Source: Halichondria panicea (taxonomy: Eukaryota > Porifera > Demospongiae > Suberitida > Halichondriidae). Taken from it: a stretch of DNA of 64,000 bases. Every line of letters begins with the position of its first letter. Within the stretch, counting starts at the first letter, position 1. The stretch is from assembly GCF_963675165.1 (NCBI RefSeq), contig NC_087382.1, forward strand, positions 4,875,963 through 4,939,962. The letters run 5' to 3'. The position numbers and the translations under genes were made by a program. Below the pieces are notes generated by a model. That model ran no database searches. It saw nothing but the letters and a program-made list of their open reading frames with translations, and was not told where the DNA came from. Shown one piece after another: positions 56,276 to 64,000 of this stretch.

Positions 56276-58063
56276 CTATTTATGGCCTCGTAAAGCTTCT
56301 TTTGAGCAAAGGGTGACGATTATGGCTATACCCAACAGGACGAGGAAGATTCCAGCAACTATAGCTACAGCACAGCTGATGATTGCAATTTTCTCAGCAG
56401 GGGATAGGTCTGTGTGTGTGTGGTGTGTATGTGGTGTGGGTGTAGTTTTAGTATCACAAATGCTGAATTTATTGTTCATTAAGTGATGGTTCTACAATAA
56501 CAGGTCCACTAAATTAACTTAGCTATGTACTTTCAATTCGACGGCTTACCAATGTAAACTCTGTATCTCGGTCAATAAGAGCCATTCGTGAGTCATGTGT
56601 TAATAGAGTGAGCTCAAATGTTTGTCCTGCTCTTGCATGTGATGGGATTTTAAAACTCACGTCAGCCGTTGTGTAATTTTGACTCAGTGTAATTGTTTGG
56701 AAAACCTGCATATGGGTATTGCAATAACAGCCATTCGTGAATAGAATGAGCTCAAACGTTTGTTCTGCTCTTGCGGGATTTCAAAACTCACGTTGTAGTA
56801 ATAGTCCGTTGTGTAGTAGTTCGTTGGGTAGTTTTCTTCATATATACCATAGTCTGACGAATGTATACATGCAGTAAAGTTATCATCTTTATACACGTAT
56901 ATATAGTACCTGTTACGAGTTGCATAGATGTGCATGAAATTATAGCAAATAGTTCTAAATTTCTATTTAGCACTTTCACTGTAGCAGTCACAGTAGATCC
57001 TGCGTACCCTCTTATTTCAGATCCAGTGAAGCCGACATTCACTGCAGTTGATGCATGTGGAAAGTGTCAGGTTCTATTGCATGTGTTATCTAGCTTACCA
57101 ATTATGCTAACACGAATAGTCCGTGCATTAGGGTCAATACGAGCCGAATATGTTGATATGGAAGATAAATGAAGGTAAAATGTTTGTCCTGCTGTGGCAT
57201 TTGAATTGATCCATACTGAGACGTTGCTCGAAGTTTCACGTGGTGCCAGCGAAATACATCCATTGATACGTTTGTAGTCAAAGTTATCTGTACATAATTA
57301 TGTTATATGGTTCATGAGAGATTGGCATTCGCATGCACAGATTGCATAAAGTGTTACCTTGAGCCGTTCCGTCTTGTGAATAGTAATACATAGATGTATA
57401 ATTCTGCAATGTCCCACTTATCACTGCCACTATAGCAGTTACAGTAGATCCTGGGTACCCTCTTATCTCAAATCCAGTGAAGCCGACATTCACTGCAGTT
57501 GATGCATGTGGAAAATGTCAGGTTCTAATGCATGTGTTATCTAGCTTACCAATTATGGTAATACGAATAGTCTGTGCATTAGGGTCAATACGAGCCCAAT
57601 AATTATGTTGATGAGGAAGATAAACGAAGGTAAAATGTTTGTCCCTCTGTGGCATTTGAAGTGATCCATACTGAAATGTTTCTCAAGTTTCATGTGGTGC
57701 CAGTGAAATATATCCATTGAAACGGTTGCAGTCAAAGTTCTCTGTACATATATTGTGGTTCATGAGATTGGCATTCGCATGCACAGATTGCATAAAGTGT
57801 TACCTTGAGCTGTTCCGTCTTGTGAATAGTATCTTATATATGGATAATTCTGCAATGTCCCACTTATCACTGCCACTGTAGCAGTCACAGTAGATCCTGC
57901 GTATACCCTCTTATATCATATTCAGTAAAGCCGACAGTGACTGCATGCAGACATACAGAGAATTGCTCATTCAATAGTTGCTATAACTTTCATGCGTAAC
58001 ACACAAACCTTGAGCGGTTGCTTGCTTGAAAGCTAACAATATTAGAACTGTTAACAGGATCAT
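56276..58063 (-). pseudogene. Calx-beta-like membrane protein gene with broken frames
   Basis: Paralogue of the neighbours. Minus-strand parts in order: signal peptide exon 58009-58063 (MILLTVLILLAFKQATAQ); first-half exon near 57795-57955 with a 2-bp TA insertion relative to its siblings (GGGTATACGCAGG versus GGGTACGCAGG) that brings in a stop; second-half exon near 57550-57742 with a stop after CATGAAACT; intact first half 57358-57492 (VNVGFTGFEIRGYPGSTVTA); intact second half 57099-57287 (NFDYKRINGCISLAPRETSS); intact first half 56910-57041; a second-half region 56555-56855 that is partly duplicated and frame-shifted; membrane exon 56276-56409 (EKIAIISCAVAIVAGIFLVL, tail KEALRGHK). Because exons are phase 1 at both ends, skipping the damaged ones would leave an open frame. 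It could thus be a pseudogene, or a gene with non-functional optional exons. Assembly indels are also possible. Confidence 0.65.
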
Positions 58064-59225
58064 CTTTCTCAAATTTTAAATTGTAGCTGAAAATTGCTGG
58101 ACCAACTATTATACGTACCAAATGTTTATTTATGCATGTACATGCATGTACGTCATGCATGCTTACTGATTAGTATACTCATCAAATACATTGTGAGAGA
58201 GTAAATTGTAAAGTGATTTCCAAAAACATTTGAATTTCCGTGTACAAATACTAACTGTGCAGCTTACAAGAATAATCATATCTCTTGTATTTATTACCAA
58301 GTCACCCCAAAGGTAGCGTTACAGCTTTCATAATCAACTTAGCTTGTGCATGGCTTGTGTATATGCAGTGGTCATACATGCAGTATTAATGCATGCATAC
58401 TACTACTGAAAGAGGTATATGAGTTTTAGCTACTAAATAAATGCGTTACCCTACTATAATGAATTTTGCCAGCTCCCACTGTGCTAATACCCCTTGGCAT
58501 GTTTTACTTTGCTTAGGGTGTATAGAAAAGGACATTAGTTTGCTTTAATGTGTATATTACACTGCATGCATATGCAATAATTTTTGAACAAATTCCAAAC
58601 AATTCAGAGGTGTAATGCAGTATTGTAGAGGAGCTTAATGAAACAAAATAATGTCTAATGGCTAGAGATGATCTTTAATCTTCAAAGCGTAGGTGTTGTT
58701 GCATTTCCTGTCAATGAATAATTAGAAACAGGTGGATCTGCAAAGAGGTCAAGAGTTCACAATGGTTTGCTTCTGCTTCTGGCATACAGCTTTGCAGCTA
58801 GCTCTTTTCCAAGTCTTGTAGCTAACAAAACGCTAGGCGCTTTAGTGCGAGGCTACTCATAAGTTGAGTAGAAAGCTTGTATTAACAGATGTTGCTGACA
58901 AAAGATTCTGAAGAGACTGTAATAGCCTTCACTGTAGCCATAACTCGAGACAGTTTGCAAATCCACGAGTCAAAGTATATAGAAGCTGTTAGCATTGCAA
59001 CCGTTGAGCAGTTATATACAGCTAGAACAAATACCGCATACACAGTCAGCTTTACCGTATATCTCGTACGGCTACACTTCAAGGTATAATTAGTTCATTG
59101 CCCCCAGGCCAGAAATTGCATAGAGTTACAAAAAAACACCTGAGCAGTAAAAAAAGAATAGTAATTTAGTTCACTATAAATTATATAAGCCAGTAAAAGA
59201 AATTATCAAGTCCACACATTTTTTT
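58064..59225. other. intergenic, with dispersed repeat
   Basis: No coding exon supported. The right part (about 58818-59095) is similar to 62572-62905: GTAGCTAACAAAA, GCTAG-GCGCTTTAGTGC, GCATTGCAACCGTTGAGCAG and GTCAGCTTTACCGTAT are shared. Confidence 0.5.
58818..59095. repeat. dispersed repeat beside Calx-beta remnant
   Basis: Copy of the element at 62572-62905; the shared words are listed under the preceding stretch. Open frames inside it on both strands are short and look like chance. Confidence 0.65.
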
Positions 59226-60119
59226 AATTAACCTCAGGGGAACTCTGTTCTATTGTGGGCAGTATCACAAATGACTATACCTTTGAAGTGTTCAGAGGAT
59301 GCTCCATTGTTAGCTCAATCGAGCGATGAAGAGGCATTAAATCTTTGTAGCTGTATAGTTACGTTGTGCATCAATCTCCAATCTGTGCATGCATTTACAA
59401 TGTACCGTATTTACTTGATTAAACGCCCTCCTTGAATAAACGCCCATCTCGTTTAAACGCCCAGGGTAAAAGCTGTCTTTGCCAATAAACGCCCATCTTA
59501 AATAATCGCCATGTATGGGGCGTGGCACTGTGGGTGGAGTTGAGATAGCACATGGAACCCAGTTGCAAGCATTGCAGCATAGAATAATAATACTTTTTAT
59601 GATGCATCGATGGCAGAGAGAGAGATACCGACACAGAGGACACTCCTATGACTTAAATTTAAGCAGCTGAGACAGCAGCCCAAGAAGAACACAATAACTG
59701 CTACTGTGCAAGAGTTTTGGAGTAGACATAACAATAAATGCCCTCCTGGATTAAACGCCCTCCTCGTTTAAACGCCCCCTCTAAAGACTTCGATCTGAAA
59801 TGAACGCCCGGACGTTTAATCAAGTAAATACGGTATATACATGGTAGATAATTATGCACTTTGAAGTGTTAAACTATAGTCTTGTAAAATAGTCCCCAAG
59901 TTTCGTAAAATTTGGGGATAAGCACCCTTATTTGTGTTTATTTGGCAGTGGTATGTATTTGGGTTACCTATATAGCAGATTCATTTTCAGATGTAAGCAA
60001 GAGTTTCACTGTATCATTTGGGCCTAAAGTTCCTTCTATCACTCCCACCGTGATATCTATTGTTGAGCCTGGGATTACTGATACCTCCCCAAACATGTAA
60101 ATGAATCCAATAATCACTC
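59226..60119 (-). pseudogene. remnant of a Calx-beta-like gene related to the one at 61008-63584
   Basis: A first-half exon copy (59968-60119) reads GFIYMFGEVSVIPGSTIDIT and VGVIEGTLGPNDTVKLLLTS, close to the exon 63295-63450, but is 150+2 nt instead of 154+2. It runs into TAG at its donor, so its phase is wrong. A second-half copy (about 59226-59352) matches 61275-61404 in words such as GAAGTGTTC-GAGG and CCATTGTTAGCTCAATC but is frame-broken. An F4 element (59403-59835) separates them. No signal or membrane exon was found. Confidence 0.7.
59403..59835. repeat. MITE-like element, family F4
   Basis: 433 bp from TACCGTATTTACTTGATTAA to TTAATCAAGTAAATACGGTA (exact complement), with internal AAACGCCC repeats such as CTCGTTTAAACGCCC. 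No transposase frame. Confidence 0.85.
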
Positions 60120-60597
60120 CTATTTATAAACATATATACGACTGACTTAAGTGCTATACAGTACTGTTACTGTGTTATATACCATTGACATGCTAGTACT
60201 GTCACTATATTATAGGAAGATTGTAACATGACGTATGTATGTATAATTATGAATGAAGTACATGTAGTAACCGTATAGTATAAATTAAAGGTACATTTTA
60301 ACCTTGAGAAGTAGTAGGTTCTATGACACACAGGCAACTATGTGAGTTGTCTTCGTAGTTTGCTTCTGACTTGCGAAACAGTAACAGTGTCTTTTGAGGC
60401 GTATGCAACTGGTCCACAGTAAACCTTTCCTTATTTGTTGTGTAGGTACTCTTCACAATACGTATTAGTCATGTCTAATACACTATAATTTAATGTGTTG
60501 TGTAACACTGTACTTTTAATTATATGCTTGCTGAACTGCTGATAACTATATCCAATTTGTATAGGAAGCAAGTCACTTCCTATAGTGTGCAGATAAT

Positions 60598-60829
60598 TAC
60601 CGTATAGCGCGAAATTTTCGAGGGGCTTAATTTTCCTGGATTTCGTGGGTTAGCAATCCTACACAAAAATTAAGTCCACGAAAATTTTTCTTTAATTAGA
60701 ATTATCTGCTATAACGTGCAAATATTTAAAGTCCTTTAACAGTCATTCCGCGAACATTGTGTAGCAAAATGCTTTTAGAGGCCAATCCACAAAATATAAG
60801 TACCTCGAAAATTTTCACGCTATACGGTA
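60598..60829. repeat. MITE-like element, family F1, reverse orientation
   Basis: TACCGTATAGCGCGAAATTT to TTTTCACGCTATACGGTA. The interior is the reverse complement of the copy at 9668-9897. Confidence 0.83.
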
Positions 60830-61007
60830 TGTTCCCATATTGCACGCCCATATATTATTGCTTGCACTCTGAACATTTTATGTAAAAGTATACTAACAAA
60901 ATCGTGCCATCCCAATACACATATATACATACTGACAGGCAATAATTATTGCAACTCTCTAGGTATAGGTGTAGGTGTTCGCCTCATGCTAGTCCATGAA
61001 TATTTAC

Positions 61008-63584
61008 TTAAATAGGTGCCAGTTCCATCAGTGTTCTTCTTTTTTTCATTTTGTAGATAATGGGCGCTATTCCTCCTACTGCTGCTATTAATGCAGCAAA
61101 TCCTACGAGATAGGCAATGTAGGTACACGCATCATCAGGCACACCTGCATATGTTGGTAAACACACTGTATTCAATATTATTGTTGAAAGAGTTAACTTT
61201 CTGACTTACCGGTTATTTTGATACTAAAAAAACCAGCAAACGTTACCACAACATCACCAGTTGAGTCAGTTTCTGGTGTCGTCAACCTCACGGGAAACTC
61301 TGTTCCCTCGTGGGCAGATTCACGGATGACTACCTTTGAAGTGTTCCGAGGGTGTACCATTGTTAGCTCAATCGGGCGATGAAGAGGCATCAAATCCTCA
61401 TTTACTGCATTAAATATATAATGAAGGGGGGGTAATTTCAGTAATGTATATATAGTACGTATAATATTATGCCGCCAGATTTGTTTGATGCTAAGCTTTT
61501 CCACACTGTAATTCACACGTACGTGCATGATTTTAGGCAACGACATCTATACGTAGCATTGGATGGTCAGAGTGAATTGTAGTACAAGTAAGCATTTTTA
61601 ACCCAGGCGTGTGGGCGGCCACGGATTATAGTGGTCGGCTGGTCTGTCTGACTGCCTCTTTGTTTGTTTGTCTGTGTGTTCTGCCTGTGGAGGCTATCCA
61701 TGCGTAAACGCAGTACTATGGCCATCCTCTTACACAATACTAATAGTGACTTTTCAGTTGACAACACTCTGAGTGATTACTACCTTGATACGTACGTATC
61801 TAGAAGGTGGTCCAAGGTTCATTATAGCCACACCCACTTTAAACGCTGTCCAATTCGTTAATCACTGTAAGAATTGTTACTTACCGTATTACTAGCGTGC
61901 ATCAAACATTTGTGAACTTTGCGATGGTTGATTAATTCTAAAATCCGCATTATTACTAGTAAATACACACGATCCTTGCCAGAACGCAATAGTTAGATTG
62001 CAAAGGGTCACATTTTCTGCTGATTTGGCTTATTTGCAAATGTTTTTCACCAGCAAAACATTAATTGTTACTGAGAATCACTGTGTTAATGAGTGTTGCA
62101 AGCGTGCGCTTGCTAATGCCTCTCGCCATGTTTTTGCTTTCGCTCAAAAGTATTAGAAGAGATAAATAATTTGCAATGTGCTTTGATTGTTTCACAAGAA
62201 AGGGGGGTCCACAGTTAATAGTGTATACTGATCGTCTTAAATGGCCTGTAGCCAAACAGTGGGAGTAAACCTTTGTCAAAGTCATAATCAGTAGTCTGTG
62301 AGATAAGTATTAAAGACAGAATTCAATCACAGAAAGTATTATCTACATGTATAACAAGCAGTCTAAAAAGAGTTATCAGAAAAGGTTGGTTTGTGGCTTA
62401 CCAGGACCTTGCAAAGAATAAAATTGCAGGATCTGGGGTTCAAAATGGTTTCTCTTACACTCGTGGTATGTAGCGCGCATGCGCATTACATCCAGGAATA
62501 AGGGGTGTGTCTGCAAGTTCACTAATGGCTACTAAAATAGCTAGCTTCTTTAGCAGCTCTTTCTGACTCTCGTAGCTAACAAAATGCTAGCGCTTTAGTG
62601 CAAGGTTAACTCATAAGTGGAATAGAAAGTTTGTGCGAACACATGATGCTATGAAAGATTTTGAAGAGACTGCAACAGCCTTCAATGTGAGTCAAACTAG
62701 CCTTAACTCGAGAAAGAAGCTTTAGTTTGCTAATCCATGAATCAAAATCCAAGAGAACGTGGCTAGAAGCCTATAGAAGCTGTTAGTTTTCGTCGCATTG
62801 CAACCGTTGAGCAGTTACAGCTGGAACAGACACACAGACACACACACACACACACACACAGTCAGCTTTACCGTATCCCTCGTGCGGCTACGCCTCGAGG
62901 CATAATCATGCTATGCGTTATTGCTCTGTTAGTTATACGGTATAATTACAATTTCGTGAACACGAAGTGGGATGGTCAGAATGCCTGCGTATAAAATTAT
63001 TCTACCCATGTATATAAATCTAATTTCAAAAGGGATATAATCCTAATTTTTGAAGCACTTCTATTTCGTGGAATGGCCTCTAAAAGCATTTCGTTGCACA
63101 ATGTTCGCGGAATGACTGCTTACCGGAAGCCACGCTTTTAAATCTTTGCACGTTATAGCAGATAATTCTAATTAAAGAACAATTTTCATGTAGGATTGCT
63201 AACCCACGAAATCCGCGAAAATTAAGCCCCTCGAAATTTCGCGCTATATGGTACATTAAAACCAGCACTCTTCATTGTGATAATATATTTTTACCAATAG
63301 CTGAGCCTGGTCCAGATGTCAATAACAGTTTTACGGTCTCATTGGGATGTAATCGTCCCTCTAACACTCCCACTGTGATTTCTACTGTAGACCCGGGGGT
63401 TGCTGTTGTCACACCAGACAAGTCAGTGAATCCCACCACCACTTCGTGCCCTGTGACATGACATTCACTGAAGTGCTTTACTTATGTAGATCTAGCTATT
63501 ACCAAGTTTCAGACTCTTACCTGCTTGAGTTCTTTCAGCCATGCTAAAAACAAGTAAACTTGCAAGAAGAATGAAAGCAGTCAT
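61008..63584 (-). CDS. secreted-type single-pass membrane protein with one Calx-beta-like domain
   Basis: Four minus-strand exons: 63521-63584 (start, signal peptide MTAFILLASLLVFSMAERTQ), 63295-63450, 61210-61404, 61008-61144 (stop); 183 residues. Exon 2 is the first half of a Calx-beta-like fold (VVVGFTDLSGVTTATPGSTV, EITVGVLEGRLHPNETVKLL). Exon 3 is the second half (RPIELTMVHPRNTSKVVIRE, ending TFAGFFSIKITG). Exon 4 has a short stalk with one Cys, a membrane helix (AYLVGFAALIAAVGGIAPII) and a basic tail KMKKRRTLMELAPI. Introns are phase 1 throughout, as in the gene at 53813-55087. The 1.9 kb middle intron has collected an F3 element, a dispersed repeat and an F1 element. The smallest member of the cluster. 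Function unknown; surface adhesion or recognition is inference. Confidence 0.78.
61883..62063. repeat. F3 inverted-repeat element
   Basis: TACCGTATTACTAGCGTGCA at the left, F3 inner words CACACGATCCTTGCCAGAAC, worn right end. In the intron of the Calx-beta-like gene. Confidence 0.72.
62572..62905. repeat. dispersed repeat, second copy
   Basis: Counterpart of 58818-59095, with a (CA)n stretch inserted near 62830-62860. It lies in the intron of the one-domain Calx-beta-like gene. Confidence 0.65.
63043..63253. repeat. MITE-like element, family F1, worn left end
   Basis: Shares GAATGGCCTCTAAAAGC, TTTCGTTGCACAATGTTCGC and CCGGAAGCCACGC with 9668-9897, and ends CGCGCTATATGGTA. Confidence 0.75.
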
Positions 63585-64000
63585 ATTTAGTGTCTTGAGT
63601 TAGTCAGTATAATTATAGCAGCTGTATTAACCTCAGCTGTCATTTATACTCATCAACCTCATCAACCTCAAAAACCTCAGAGTGTTATCTAAAGCAGATT
63701 CATAGCCATCAAATTGTCGTAGTAAACAAACAATTTACACTTGTAACCACTGTGCAGAGACACGCATACGACACAGCTGCAGGATGTCACTACGTGTGTT
63801 GTATACTGGGTCACGTGAACGTTTCCAACCCCTTTCTCTATTTATGCCTCGGTCCGCATGTGCAAGCGAGGTATACAGTAGTGTGTTTGTGTGTGTGTGT
63901 GTGTAGACTGCTACAGCTGCTCAAGGATCAATGAAGTGTAAGTAAGAGTTTCTATAGGCTTCTAGTCATGTTTTCTTGGTGGATTTGCAAAATAATGCTT
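63585..64000. other. upstream region of the last Calx-beta-like gene
   Basis: No coding sequence supported. It contains the start-proximal promoter of the minus-strand gene ending at 63584 and, near 63840-63905, a TGCCTCGGTCCGCATGTGC repeat-like stretch followed by (GT)n. Confidence 0.5.

Noticed and set aside
58889-59089. 66-residue frames on both strands
   Set aside because: Inside a dispersed repeat with a second, frame-broken copy at 62572.

Overview
This is a eukaryotic, animal window: protein-coding genes are broken into many short exons with GT-AG junctions, introns are rich in (CA)n and TACATGTA-type words, and the conserved genes (SLC4 bicarbonate transporter, 14-3-3, COP9 subunit 8, TAF8, a SEC14-plus-spectrin TRIO/Kalirin relative) are metazoan in architecture. 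A compact intron-rich genome plus a cluster of small membrane proteins built from Calx-beta-like domains points to a sponge (probably a demosponge). That placement is inference; no ribosomal or mitochondrial marker is present. Exon boundaries below were read by eye from splice motifs, reading phase and protein family similarity.

Layout, left to right. 782-9562 (+): an SLC4 Na+-coupled bicarbonate transporter-like gene in 14 visible exons, lacking only its first coding exon(s). 10634-31583 (-): a 14-3-3 array with seven complete genes and one 5'-truncated copy, built from four paralogues (here A, B, C, D) of which an approximately 9.97 kb block has been tandemly duplicated (about 10.3-20.3 kb and 20.3-30.26 kb). 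The block ends lie in copies of one short inverted-repeat element and the junction copy is a hybrid, so the duplication looks like recombination between those elements. 31891-33291 (+): an unrecognised protein with one membrane segment and a 36-residue tandem repeat. 33577-36296 (-): COPS8. 36356-38644 (+): TAF8, whose start codon is only 59 bp from that of COPS8. 39436-52967 (+): a TRIO/Kalirin-like gene with SEC14 and spectrin repeats; the expected RhoGEF module is not found in the window. 53813-63584 (-): a cluster of Calx-beta-like type I membrane protein genes, two apparently intact (53813-55087 and 61008-63584), one with broken frames (56276-58063) and one remnant (59226-60119).

Between and inside the genes are many short non-autonomous inverted-repeat elements. 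At least five families with different inner sequence share the same terminal TACCGTA/TACGGTA word. One tRNA-derived SINE-like element lies at 38841-39108. No CRISPR, operon, rRNA or convincing functional tRNA gene was seen. The conserved genes do unrelated jobs (ion transport, phosphoprotein binding, protein turnover, transcription initiation, cytoskeletal signalling); the three groups worth a second look are the 14-3-3 array, the Calx-beta cluster, and the repeat protein at 31891.
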